DNA of 64,000 bases from Elmis aenea (taxonomy: Eukaryota > Arthropoda > Insecta > Coleoptera > Elmidae): assembly GCA_947652605.1 (NCBI GenBank), contig OX393576.1:16456575-16520574 (forward strand). Reading direction: 5' to 3'. A program made the translations under genes and the position numbers. This document shows positions 11,423 through 23,272 of the stretch, piece by piece. The notes under the pieces are model-generated. The model did not search any database, had not been told where the DNA came from, and saw only the letters and a list, made by a program, of their open reading frames with translations. Position 1 is the first letter of the stretch. Each line of letters starts with the position of its first letter.

Positions 11423-12043
11423 CAGAAAATTTCCTTCACCTAACCTATCTGTCAAATTAAAATGTTGTTTAATTTAGATAAATTAAAGTATATACCTACT
11501 ACTTACTGCGATTGTTATTATTAATAGATCATTTATAACTAATTTTTAATTCAAGAATTATATTTTAATAAAAATTAATTAACCAAATAGTATTTAGGTA
11601 CATACATAATCTGTTATGTCAAATTTTACAAGTACCTACTGTCAGAGTGGTGTGTCAGGGGTGTGGTTTAATCTATATTAAAATAACGTTTTTGGTCACC
11701 GACATCTGTCAAAAAATTATCAAAACCAAAATACCTTATTCCCTCTCCAAATTTATATTTTCCACCAATCAAAAACTCAGATTTCTTAGAAACGACCAAT
11801 AAACGCCTGAAAATCTGTTAATTGCGAAAAGTAAATTATCAGTGTATGATTATGTTTATTGGCCGTTTAAAGGAAATCTGAGTTTGTTATTGGTCGAAAA
11901 CGCAAATTTGACAGAAGGATCAACTCCTGGTAGAGGAATGTAAAATTATTACCGTGTAATATTGCTCCTATTGGTAGTCTCTAAAAGATTTATGGTTAGT
12001 GATTGGTTGAAAACGCAAATTTGACAGGTGAAGGGAATTTTCA
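11423..12043. mobile_element. Dispersed repeat with inverted ends, uninterrupted copy
   Basis: The ends are GAAAATTTCCTTCACCT and, read inversely, GAAAATTCCCTTCACCT. The whole segment is nearly identical to 33,422-34,414 except that the latter has a 377-bp insertion. Landmarks include TGTCAGAGTGGTGTGTCAGG and TTCCCTCTCCAAATTTATA. No protein is encoded. This copy is the empty-site reference for the insertion in the other. Confidence 0.85.
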
Positions 12044-13254
12044 ATACAATTTAGAGTTGGGTCAACATCAGCAATTTAAAAAAAATGTATTTCGATAAAA
12101 GTTTGTTAATGCTTGCGCACACAAGTATTTTGGATCTTCTCTTGTGTTGGACATGAAACAAAGTAATAATTTACGATTATACTAAATCCTTAAGCATTTG
12201 CGGGACTTGCGCCCAAGAAAACGAAACAATAATTTACAAATTTCATTGCGATTTCAACGAATAACCGTCGTGTGCTAAACTGGAGTATATTACTTTGTTT
12301 CACCTTAAGTTACACAATAACTTGTGAGCTGTAACAGGCTGCGTGAGCACAGCTGCCCTTGACTAATAAGAAATATTACTGAATATATTAACCAATTTGC
12401 TCTGTGCCCTCCGTGTAATGTCTAAGAAGCTTATATTTGTTGCTCAATCATAGGGTACACGTGACTCCATACTTTAACTGCTTTCGGAAGAGTGGTTAAG
12501 AAGTCATAGAACACGTTTTCCATAGATAAATCTCATTATAATTAAGGCAGTTGGGAAGTCGAAATGTTCTTATAGATATAATTTATACGAAAGCTATAAA
12601 TCTATTTTTTTTTGGGTTTGCCGCCTTGACCTCCAAAGTTTAAAGACCCTTAAGAGGAATTTTAAGGTTTTCGAATTGTAGATACACCAGAACACACATC
12701 ACTATAAATTTGTCGGGTACGCAAATCGTTTAAACATCATTTAATTAATGTGAAAGCAATATCTTTGTTGCCTTAATTTAATACGTTAACCTTTGTTATG
12801 TAAATTTTATTGTTTCCGGGCGTTTAGCGTAAAATAAGCCTACTTTTCTCCATTTTATTATTTATAGTTAATGTATTCTAAAATTAACCACACCCACTAC
12901 GAAGATTCTAAATCGAAACGGTTTTAGTGTAGTATAAAGTTTGTTTGAGAAACGGGAATTTTTTGTTCTGCTTAGAATTAAATTATTTACCGCCCGATTT
13001 TTGCAATTTGGGACTAAACTTTAGCCAAAACATGAGGCTAATATTAAGAACAATATGTCTATTTCTTGGCTTACAAAATGTCTCCTTCCCAAAAATCATG
13101 TTCTTCAAACTGCTTGGTTCTAATATTATACCAATTAATAAGTTCGTTATTGTTTGTAAAATTAAACAAGTTAAAAAAAGCGTGGATTATTTTTAAAAAT
13201 TGACTATAGTTTTGTAAATCATTATGTACGGTTTTAGATTTATCTTTGGAACTA
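12044..13254. other. AT-rich stretch without a recognised feature
   Basis: An 83-codon open frame at 12,945 has no family resemblance and no splice or promoter context. Nothing else stands out. Confidence 0.4.
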
Positions 13255-14851
13255 CTTCATACATTCTTAAACATTTTGGTTTATTAAATTGGTCCGAAGA
13301 GAAATTGGAAATATCTCATACGGTATCCGAGAAAATTAATAAAAACCAGAAAATACGATTTTTGAAAATAGTCTTTAACTTCTATTGAGTATAAAATATT
13401 TCGAATGTGTAAAAACATTGCTTAAGCAACTTTTAAGCCGCATCGGATAGTAATCATTAATTTATTTTAGGTAGATTCGTTTTTGTTTTATGATAACCAA
13501 CTTTATTTTTTCTTATGGGCCCAATTTTGCTATTTACATAATCAAATAGAGTTTATTTTTCTGAATTCATTCATTTATCATACATGGTATTTTACTTCTT
13601 TATTCACTGCCAAATTAAAAAAAAAGGTTTAAACAATAACAATTATAAATCAGGTAGGCCGGTCATTGTAGTTTATGTTGTTTCCATGACAACCAATCAA
13701 CAAACTGAAAGTTTCGAAAGCCTATTACGTGTCACATTAATACTTACATTCGTAAAAAATGAACTTTAATAACGAAGAAAAACGCGATTAATAACGAAGA
13801 AAAACGCGATATGCTGAGAATTTTTTATTCATTGAATAGGAATGCTACATTGTTAAGTCAACGATATGCAGAAACATATCCAGAAAGAAGACAACTTTTG
13901 CACACATATTTTTCTACGTTGGACAGATACTTAGGGAAATATGGGGCTTTTGCCAAACCCAGAAGATAATATGGCAGAAAGGTTTCAGATGAAAGTAAAA
14001 TAAAATTTTTATTACAAACAGATCCGGAAAAACACTATTTTTCTACGTTAAACAGAAACTTAAGTAAATTTGTTAAAAGCATGTGATAAAGTATAACAAA
14101 ACTTAAAAGAGCGGTATAAAAAATTCGCAGCAAATCGCGTTTTCTTCGTTAATAAAGTTCATTTTTACGAATTTATTAATGTGACAAGTAATACGCTTTC
14201 AAAACTTTCAGTTTGTTGATTGGTTGTCATGGAAACAACATAAACTACAATGACCGGCCTACCAGATTCTTCGTGGTTGTTGTTTAAAACACATTTTTTT
14301 TTAATTTGACAATGAAAGAAGAAGTCAAATACCAGGTACATCAAATAATCCAGAAAATAAACCACAACGGCCGGCCAATCTGATTTATAGTTGTTATTGT
14401 TAAAAACGTATTTTTTCAAATTTGAGAATGAAAGAAGAAGTAAAATACCATGTGTGATACATCAATGGATTCAGAAAATTAAATGCTATTTGATTATGTA
14501 AATAGCAAAAATTGCGCCCATAAGAAAAAATGAAGTTGGTTTTTTCATAAAACAAAAACGAATCGATCTAGGAAAAATCTGTGACCACCGTTCGATGCGG
14601 CTTAAAAAGTTGCTTCAGCAATTTTTTTACACATTTAAAATATTTCAAACTCCAAAGGAGTTTTAGACGATTTTCAAAAATCATTTTTCCAGTTTTTCCT
14701 AATTTTTTTGAATACCGTTTGAGATATTTCCAATTTCTCTTCAGATTATTATTGAGCACGAAATTTAGCAACATTGCCCAGTGTAAACTTATACTCTAGC
14801 TATTATAATAAGCGAGATTTCCATGGTCGCCCTCGAATTTGAATCACCCTG
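13255..14851. mobile_element. Foldback transposon with a transposase remnant in its centre
   Basis: The right end GAATCACCCTG is followed by TA (14,852-14,853). The arms mirror each other: GAGAAATTGGAAATATCTC near 13,298 against GAGATATTTCCAATTTCTC near 14,721, and GTTGTTTCCATGACAACC near 13,678 against GGTTGTCATGGAAACAAC near 14,222. The left terminus is degraded. The right arm contains an internal duplication (TGAAAGAAGAAGT at 14,312 and 14,429). The centre holds the pseudogene at 13,759-14,086. The open frames in the two arms are copies of each other because the arms are inverted repeats, not separate genes. Confidence 0.85.
13759..14086 (+). pseudogene. Decayed N-terminal helix-turn-helix region of a transposase
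   Basis: Starting at ATG 13,759 the frame gives MNFNNEEKRD and then a stop caused by a 22-bp tandem duplication (TAATAACGAAGAAAAACGCG and two more bases). Skipping the duplicate, the frame continues DMLRIFYSLNRNATLLSQRY, then AETYPERR and LGKYGAFAKP to a TAA at 13,967-13,969 and on to a TGA at 14,084-14,086. The pattern of IFYxxNRNAxxxxxRYAExYPERR followed by a second helical block is that of the DUF4817-type helix-turn-helix at the start of many insect Tc1/mariner-like transposases. The catalytic DDE domain is absent. It sits in the loop of a foldback element with CAGGGTG-type ends and a TA target. Confidence 0.75.
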
Positions 14852-15940
14852 TATTGTAAACCATGTTTTTGAAAAGTAATTTAAAATTTTTTAACTAAAA
14901 ATTTTAACGTTTAGAATATTTAATAGCCTATTGTTTTGGCTAAAATATGTGCCAACTGTAGCAAAACATGAATTGGAAATACAAGTGGTAGAAGAAAAAT
15001 TAAAAATTCGTTTTTTTAGACCACGTTCTATGCATTATTTAATTTGTTAAAAACATTACCCGAATATATTTACCAAATCATGGGAAATAATGCTGTAAGT
15101 TAAATGCAATGACGCAAGCAACAAATGAATATTTCACAGCGAAGCGATTCATAACATTTTTTACCTCCGCGCTGGCAAAACAAACGAAAACGGAATACCG
15201 ATTCTAGATAGACCAAATCTATTATAATAATTATGTAATTTTTGACATCATAAACATTTTATAGTTACAAGATTTTATATGTTACTAATTTAAATGGAAT
15301 ATTTATCTTTTTTTGTAAAGTTTGAGGCGGTTTGGGACGTATCCTTATTTGAAACCGACACAAAAATTGTAATAAAACCGCCGTTAATACGAATAAATAA
15401 ATGTTCTAGCTACTTTTTGCTTCCTGTCGTAAAGTGTTTTAAACAACTTATCGCTTATGGAAGCTGTGAACTTGTATCATGAAAAAAAATTAAATTTGCA
15501 AAATGAATAGCTTGGAAGTGAACAAGTGATTAAAAAAATATTTGTTTTATCTACGTGATTTTAGTAACGAAATTCCTATGTTTTTATCATCAATGCCAAG
15601 GAATAATAAAAAAGTTAAGCATCTTGGAATAGCCCTGTGAAAGAGGATCTTTCTCCCACTTAACCTACTTCGCAAATCTTACAGTTTTCTAAATCTAAAA
15701 GGGACTCGTATAAAATATTCAGAATGCATAAAATTAGTTTGTTAATTAATAAATAATTTTAAAATATTTACATTATTGATTCAAGGTTTACAAACAAATG
15801 TAAATATTTTTGTTGTAAATTAAAAATTGCTTATTGAAATTACTAATTGATCCATCATTAAAAGCGTTAATTATTTAATCGATTGTAAACATGCAAACGC
15901 AATTATTAACCAGTAATCAACTAATAAAGAGCCATTAAAT
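14852..15940. other. AT-rich stretch without a recognised feature
   Basis: A 62-codon frame at 15,294 is unremarkable. No repeat termini, splice-flanked open segments or RNA genes are seen. Confidence 0.4.
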
Positions 15941-15948
15941 TCAATGAT

Positions 15949-16005
15949 TATAAAACGCGGCTGTATGGTCATAACACGGCGCAGTTTTAAAGTGAAATGG
16001 TAAAT
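15949..16005 (+). promoter_or_regulatory. Possible TATA promoter with a very short first exon
   Basis: TATAAAA (15,949-15,955) followed by a GC-rich spacer and GGCGCAGTT (A at 15,983, about 34 bases on) resembles an insect TATA/initiator pair. AAATG at 15,995-15,999 is followed directly by GTAAAT, a possible donor. Start codon plus immediate intron is the layout of many insect cuticle-protein genes. No downstream signal-peptide exon was found, so this remains a suggestion. Confidence 0.25.
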
Positions 16006-16457
16006 TTTTATTACACTCATTTTGATTTAAGCAACCCTCTTTGTTTTTTATTGTCTCAAGTACTTCCATAAATTTATACCGTGATAAATGTGCATTTCTT
16101 TAACGACTAGTATTGTCACGACACCTTTGTCACTGGAATTTTAAAATGTCTATAACAGTTTCTAAACTTATCCTTGAGTGGGAAGAATTATATGTGGATT
16201 ACTAAGTAAATAAACAATATGGGAAATGCTAGGAAAGCACAGGTAATAGCTTTAAGTAGTAATAACCGATACAAACCCTTCGGTAAATGCAAAACTTGTG
16301 TTGCAACTTGCAACTGAGTATTTACATTTTATAAACTTTTCCATTATTCTGTCACATCGAGATTCTTTTGTACAGTGAAACCTTGATTAAGCTAAAATAG
16401 CTTATGTTAACCAATAAAACTGTAGAATTATGTCTGTTAAATCGAAAATCTGTTATA

Positions 16458-17217
16458 CAGGGTGGTTCACGTAGAAGGGCCACTATTAGAATCCCGTAAA
16501 CGGTAAGAGCTACAAAGAAGTTTAAGTAAGACAAATTGTTCCTCTTTCTGAGACCTGATCAGTGATGTTTTAATGTTTTAAATAGTTCCATGGCTCGCTA
16601 GATAATAAACAAAAACAAAATGGTTTTTTTTTTTAAATCGTTAATAACTCGGTTATACTTGACGGTACAAAAAGATTTTTGGGGAAAATGTTGTTGATTT
16701 TATTACGCACTGTAAAATAAAAACATTCATTTGTTTCAATATTGTCTAAATTAATGGCACTCCATAGCTTCATGATAAATTTTATTTGTTTTGAGCTTAA
16801 ATATCAAAATAAATATATTAAACCTTATAAGTATTATTGAAAAGAAGAAAAAAATGCTTTTACAGGAGGTCATGGCCAATAATTGGCCATGATTATTATT
16901 TAAAAAAGGCAGTGTACCTATAATTTATCTAAGAATTTAAACAATATTGAAACAAATGAATGTTTTCATTTCACAGTGCGTGAAAAAATCTACAGCTTTT
17001 TCCCCAATTTTTTTGTACCCTCCGAGTTACTATCGATTTAACAAAAATGCCCATTTTCATTTTTGTTAATTATCTAGCGTGCCATGGAACTTTTTAAAAA
17101 CATTACGCATCACTGAATAGGTCTCAGAAAGTGGAACAATTTGTTTAATTTAAACTTCTTTGTATCTCTTACCGTTAACGAGATTCCAACAGTGGCCCGT
17201 CTCTGTGGACCACCCTG
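16458..17217. mobile_element. Complete family A foldback transposon
   Basis: The ends are CAGGGTGGTTCACGTAGAAG and the inverse GTGGACCACCCTG, flanked by TA (16,456-16,457 and 17,218-17,219). The arms are about 300 bp each and pair over landmarks such as ACGGTAAGAGCTACAAAGAA and TTCTTTGTATCTCTTACCGT. Length is 760 bp, close to the 753 bp of the copy at 31,693. There is no transposase. Confidence 0.92.
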
Positions 17218-17226
17218 TATAATATA

Positions 17227-18176
17227 TCGAGTGATTTAGTTGACTGTGGCACCCCTATAACTTTGTTATTTAAAAGAAATCCCTATCTTATATTTTTGTG
17301 AATCGCAGAAAATTCTCAAGTGGCGTTTAAACGTTTTTTTTTTTACGATAAAATATATCACACTGGCGATAGTAAACTTTTTTTTTGGAAATTTCGTAGT
17401 GTACTTTTCTCTTAGTAATTTTGATACAGACTTTAATTTTAAATCCGATCATTCGTTAAACAACATAGTTACCTACATAGAAAAATGTTTCTACAAATTA
17501 TTTGTTGTTTTTCACAAAATCTTAGCAATCTTTTTATTTGCCAAGACAAAACACGACCCAACCGTAACAGTTGCAAAATACCTGATTAAGTGTAGGTACT
17601 GAATTTTTTTAAAGGAAAAATAAGAAAAACAATAGAGCGGTAATATTAAAAAAACAAATTATAGTCTTTAATATGTTCAAAGTATGTCCACCATCAGCCT
17701 TTAAATGCAGTTTTTCTCACAATGTATGCCCTTGAATACACACTCACAGATTCAATTCGACAGAGGGTCCATTTTTAATTTAATGCTTACAAAATAATGA
17801 TTTTTGGTCAAAACATTAGTACGGCGGTAGTGTTCTGTCTTGTTAAATACTACGAATGCTAAGATTTTGTGAAAAATAATAACTAATTTTTGAATTCATA
17901 TTTCATAATTCTGCTTCAAAAATGTTTTTATGTTTGTTTATTTTTTTAACGCATGATCATTTTAAAAATAAAATTTTCTGTCAGAATAAATAATAAAATA
18001 TATTATGTACTTTCTAAAAAAGTTGATTATCACCATTCTGATATATTTCACCGTAAAAACAAATTTATTGTCCTTTGACAGAGAGCGCAGAGCGGTTTAC
18101 ACAAATGAGGTTTATTGGAGTTTTCTTTTACAATAACAAAGTTATAAGAGTGCGACAGTCAAACTGCATCACCCGG
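17227..18176. mobile_element. Second foldback transposon, next to the previous one
   Basis: The ends are TCGAGTGATTTAGTTGACTG and, read inversely, CCGGGTGATGCAGTTTGACT, flanked by TA (17,225-17,226 and 18,177-18,178). Arms of about 380 bp mirror each other, for example CCCTATAACTTTGTTATT near 17,253 against AATAACAAAGTTATAAGAG near 18,133, and CACAAAATCTTAGCA near 17,513 against TGCTAAGATTTTGTG near 17,858. The loop is about 17,610-17,800. It belongs to the TA group but is a different family from the neighbour, from which it is separated by 9 bp. Confidence 0.85.
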
Positions 18177-19072
18177 TATTGGGACTAAAAAAAAAAATCC
18201 TTTTAGTTTCCAACTTTGAATGTTACCTATAACCTAAACACAAATCATTTTATCATGTTGCTGACCTACAATTTGCCAGCGACAAAAAAAAACAGAATTT
18301 TTCCGATGAAAAACGGGTTTCCGATTTTCTTTTTATTAAGAAATTTATCAAACAAGATTTCACGGAAGTTATAATTAACACAATTTTAATTCAAAATATC
18401 TTTTTATTAAGAAATATTTTTATGAATTTAACTATTGTTTGCGAGAAATATAAAAACGGTTCGACGGGTAATGTTCATTTTGAAATTATGACATTCGGTT
18501 TGCTTTTAGTGCATGGCGCCTCGAGAACTTGAACGCATAAGTAAACCGCGGTACCTCAGACACTTTGTGCATACGGAGTGTTATTAATGGCCGTGACAAG
18601 ACCCTTGGGAACATACAATATGTCTTACATGTGTGTAGAGCGTTACGATATGACAGTGGATACGAATGCCAGAACACCTCTAAAATATGTCACTAACACG
18701 TACGAACAATCTATTTACACCACATAAATACTATTGAAAACAGCCATTATGTTCGGTTGTTAAGTTTTTATTTCATGCTATGGAATATGCGATAAGTCAT
18801 TCAACTAGTTTACATGCGATATCATATGGATGTATAAAGAAAAATACAAGCCTTTTACATTTTTTAAAATATTTATAGCGATAATTAAAATAGCGCCAAT
18901 TGAAATTTATTGATGATACATAAAATGGCTACTCCTTAAAAAAACAAATAACTAGAAAAATTAAAAATTTGATTGTTCTTTTTTTGTGTACCTTTAAAAC
19001 TGTTAAAAATATCTAATATTTCAAGTGTTTTAAAATCAGCACGAAATTCTTCACATTTTGCTTATTTAACCA
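18177..19072. other. AT-rich stretch without a recognised feature
   Basis: 18,486-18,680 is somewhat GC-richer and open for 63 codons on the minus strand, but no domain or splice context is visible. Confidence 0.4.
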
Positions 19073-19080
19073 ACTCTGCG

Positions 19081-19936
19081 CATTGGCGTAGTTACGGGGG
19101 GGGCTAGGGGGGCTTTAAGCTCCCTCCTGGCTTAGTTGAATGACTCAAGTTCAATAATTTGTTAATTATCAACATTAAAAGGAAACTGTAAAAAAAACTA
19201 AATCCCCAAGAAATTTTTGCTGATTTTTTTTCCAGAGGAAACCGCAAGATAAATTTTATCTTATAAATAAGTCCAGATTCAAACTGTGCGTTTGTTTGTT
19301 ACGTAAGTGCCTACTTAGTTTAGTAAGCATTATGTTTTAAATTTTCTATACATGATTTTTTTGTGTTCTTTACATATAAAACATCTTTTATGTGAAAATT
19401 ATAATCTAGTTTTTCTTTTTTATCTTATAAATAAGTCCAGATTCAAACTGTGCGTTTGTTTGTTACGTAAGTGCCTACTTAGTTTAGTAAGCATTATGTT
19501 TTAAATTTTCTATACATGATTTTTTTTGTGTTCTTTACATATAAAACATCTTTTATGTGAAAATTATAATCTAGTTTTTCTTTTTTATCTTATAAATAAG
19601 TCCAGATTCAAACTGTGCGTTTGTTTGTTACGTAAGTGCCTACTTAGTTTAGTAAGCATTATGTTTTAAATTTTCTATACATGATTTTTTTTGTGTTCTT
19701 TACTTATAAAACATCTTTTATTATGATTTTTAAACGGTATAAATTGGTTTTAATAATATGTAATAATAAATTACCGTTCTCCGGCCCTATGTCGACTTAT
19801 TACGATCCTATGGGAAGACGTTCTGATTCCCTTAACCCCCTCTGCTTACGCCACTGGCTGTAGTATAAAAGGTAAATGCTAGTCACTTGGGGCTGTAGCC
19901 GCCCTCCCCCGAACTTGGAGCCTAACTACGCCAATG
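19081..19936. mobile_element. Non-autonomous hAT-like element with an internal tandem repeat
   Basis: The ends are CATTGGCGTAGTTA and its exact inverse TAACTACGCCAATG, flanked by the perfect 8-bp duplication ACTCTGCG (19,073-19,080 and 19,937-19,944). Subterminal G- and C-rich stretches (GGGGGGGCTAGGGGGG, CCGCCCTCCCCC) are also inverted. Inside is a 164/165-bp tandem repeat (separate entry). A further hAT-like end, CTTACGCCACTG, lies internally at 19,848-19,859 and may mark an older internal border. It has no transposase. Confidence 0.92.
19250..19722 (+). repeat. Tandem repeat, 164-165 bp unit, about 2.8 copies
   Basis: TTATAAATAAGTCCAGATTC recurs at 19,261, 19,425 and 19,590, giving periods of 164 and 165. 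Copies are nearly identical apart from single T-run length changes and a small difference in the last, partial copy. The array lies wholly within the hAT-like element at 19,081-19,936. Confidence 0.95.
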
Positions 19937-19944
19937 ACTCTGCG

Positions 19945-22415
19945 GCCCTCATAGTTTCAGAGTAATATTATACAGAATGCAAATTGAGGTACATAACATA
20001 GTTCTCTAAATTAATATCGCAATTAGCTTTTATTATCAAAACTACATTTTCTTATTTGGTTTATTTTGTGTAGCGTATGTTATCTCACAGAATTAATGTA
20101 AACTAATATTTAAAATGCGGTATAAAAATAAATAACAAAAATGAATGGTAAATGATTTGAATAGAAATATAAACATGTCTACGTTTCAGCGTATGACCTA
20201 ACCATTTGCGTACGTTACTTCCTTAAAAAAAAGTGAATAACTTGAAGAAGCAGACTTTAGTTGTAACGCATCAAATTCGTCATAAACTGGTTTTCTTCTG
20301 TTATTTTATAAGCTCAGAAACAAAACAAGTTTTTTTTAATATCCCCATAACGTAGTTTTATTGCGTCTCTAATAGATGGACGCACTTGTGTTGTAAATAA
20401 AACAGACACGGAAAATCGTATCAAAAACGCCATTTAGAAAATAAAACGGGCATAAAAATAAATTTATCGAACATCGTTTGAAGTTCAAGAGTTTGCGAAG
20501 ATGCAACAATAAAAAATTGACATAAGTCAGAGGCACATTCCTCTTAGAACATGCCTACTGGATTATTTCTCTATAGTAGTTAATAGATAATATTATATTT
20601 TAGTAGGCTGTAAAGATTTATCGAGATATTTTGATATTTTTTTATTAATGCATAACCTACTATTGGCAACCAAAATTCGAAGTTGTTCGGTGCAGATTTG
20701 AACGTAAACCAAATTATTAACAGTACATTCACGTCTTTGCAGTATCATTAATAATTTTCTTTTTGTAGAAGTTTATCAAGTAAGTTTAAATGTAAGTTTG
20801 ATGGTATAAATAATTAAGTTTCACTTTATGCTGGTTACATAATTTTCGGCTTATCTTTATTGGAAGTTTACATAACCACATCGCGCACACATTATAAATA
20901 ATATTTAAGTAATGCATTTTCTTAATTAAACTTTGCTTATAGCACTTGTATACAATGAGGTGGCAAACTTTCACGATACAGACGTCTATACGACTCTTTC
21001 AAGAACTTTAACTTCGATCTTCAGTTTAAACAACGGTCTGGTGCAATGTATAGAAAGAAAATAAGAACTCTCTTTAAAACTGATTTGTTCAGGAAACATT
21101 TACCACCAAAGACTAATTATTTTTAAACTTTTTAATTGGGATGTTTACCAGGTGTACCAGGTCAGAACCAGGTTCTTATTTATTTTTGGAAATATTTCCA
21201 GTAAACCTTAAATCTGTGTAGGTAGGTACCGAAAAAGAACAAAATTCTAAATTCTTATGTTTTTTGTGTAAACACTATTTAACTTTTTTTAAACGGCAAT
21301 AGCATAGTTTTTAGTGTGAATAACATTTTTTTTAAATTTTAATAGCCATGTTAACATTGAAGTATTTTTGGTGCGTTTTTCGAAAATAATTTTTTAACGT
21401 ATTGGTAGGTTTTAGAGCAACTTCTGTATATACATAAATTAGTCAATAGCGACACTTTTATGGTTTTGAGAGCTAATGAAGTTAATTTATTATTACAAAC
21501 TTTAAAAACCACAGCATTTCGTCACAATACTTTTTTTATATCTATACGTTTTCCGAGGTGCCTCCAGAGTTTAAGAATTTTCTCGGAAAACAAAACTTTT
21601 AAAATGCTTGTGTGAATAAAAAGTTGGAAATATTTACTATCTATGTGACTAAAAACCATTCTTCTCCTTAAAAAAAAAAGAATGCCGCTACCTTGAATGT
21701 ATCTTGCAGATTTAATATTTTAAAATTTACTATTTTAGCATTTTAGCTGATTTTCACGGTTTATTAAACTACCTACAGAGTATTTATATAAATCGTGCAT
21801 ATTATGGCGAAACTGTCTTAATTAATAATAGGCAAGTATTTACACAAAACACTTCTGCGTACTACAATTTTTAATATTTGTGATATTTAAGAAACTGACG
21901 CTAAAATATATTGTATTTATACATTCAATGCGGAATGTTTTAATTAAAATAATTTACTTGTACATTTATTATGCATTGGAATTGGGAAACAACAATTTTT
22001 AACATTTGCAATGCTTGTATTGTGAATAAAAATTAACATACCTCATGTCATTTGTTTTTAATTCATTAAATTTCAGCCAAAATGAACTTAATAAGACCCG
22101 GTATGAGGTTTGCTGGTGTTATTTCTGCAAATTAAACAAGAACATCTAGGTGGGAACAATCTCTTGGAAATTTGGTGTACAATATTAGCTTTACTGTCAT
22201 TACTAAACAATTAATTATTTATGTACATAGTTTATGGTTCTAAATAAATAACAAAACGTAATTATTTATTAGCTTTAAAAAACTATTTGTAATTATGTAC
22301 AAAAAGCAGTACAATGAATTTTATTTCAATAATTAAATGATTTGTGAACTGATTAAGTCCACTCAACAACAAAAAATGTTTTCATTGGTAATATTTATAT
22401 TATTATATGTTAACA
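19945..22415. other. Long AT-rich stretch without a gene
   Basis: No recognised protein, RNA gene or transposon end. At 22,081 a short segment CCAAAATGAACTTAATAAGA preceded by AAATTTCAG and followed by GTATGAGG looks like a tiny start exon, but it is too short to support. Confidence 0.4.
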
Positions 22416-22417
22416 TA

Positions 22418-23272
22418 CAGGGTGTGTATGTTTGAACGTGAACAACGCAAAAAACAAAGGTGTCATTACATGCTTGGTAAAAAACAAAATTAAAAATAAG
22501 TTACAAGAGCATATTTATTATTATTTCCTATTGACCTATTCAGTGATACTTTAATGTTTTAAAAAAATGCAATGGCACACTAGATAATAAACAAAAATTA
22601 AAATGGGTTTTTTTATAATCGTTACTGACTTGGTTATACTTGATTGTGCAACTTTTTTTTTTGTGAAAAGTTAGGGATTTTTTTACGCACTGTAAAATGA
22701 AAACATTAATTTATTTTAACATTGTTAAAATTCATGGCACTCAAAAGCTTCATAGAGACTTTTTGATGAATTTTATTTGTTTTGAGCCTAAATATCAAAA
22801 TAAATACAACCTTATGCTATTAAAAAGAAGACAAAAATGCTTGTTTATTAGATCATAGCCAACCATGGTTCCAATTTAAAAAAATGCATCACAGAATAGG
22901 TCTCAGGCAGGGGAACAATTTGTCTAATTTAAACTTCTTTGGAGTTCTTACCGTTTACGAGATACCGATAGTGGCCGTTTTATGTGGACCACGCTGCATA
23001 AAATTATTTAATTATTAGTGTGAAAAATTAAATATGACGCTCATAAGAAAAAAAAGCTGACTCTCGCATCTAACTACTAAGTAGGCTAACGGTAGATTAG
23101 GGTCTTTGCCTAACCTACGACTACGAAATTTCAGATTTTCAATGTATAATACGAAAATTATGGTTAAAATTTAAAATTTAAATTTTTAATTTTTTTTAAG
23201 TATATTTATAGAACTGGATACAAAATGTTCAGTTTAAATTCTTGCTAAGAACGTGTTGAAACATACACCCTG
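22418..23272. mobile_element. TA-type transposon containing a damaged family A copy
   Basis: The outer ends are CAGGGTGTGTATGTTTGAAC and, read inversely, CAGGGTGTATGTTTCAAC; TA precedes the left end, and TT follows the right end. Inside, 22,535-22,997 matches family A (GACCTATTCAGTGATACTTT through GTGGACCACGCTG), lacking about 80 bp of the left end and with a mutated right terminus. Either family A inserted here or the two share an ancestor. Confidence 0.75.

Noticed and set aside
13584..14419. Two similar proteins on opposite strands (shared GRPVIVVYVVSMTTNQQTES)
   Set aside because: They are the two inverted arms of one foldback element read on each strand. The similarity is due to the DNA palindrome, not to paralogous genes.
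18486..18677. 63-codon minus-strand frame in a GC-richer patch
   Set aside because: No recognisable domain, splice site or promoter; a chance frame is likely.
22074..22134. Tiny start exon (ATGAACTTAATAAGACCCG then GTATGAGG)
   Set aside because: Too short, and no neighbouring exons are found.
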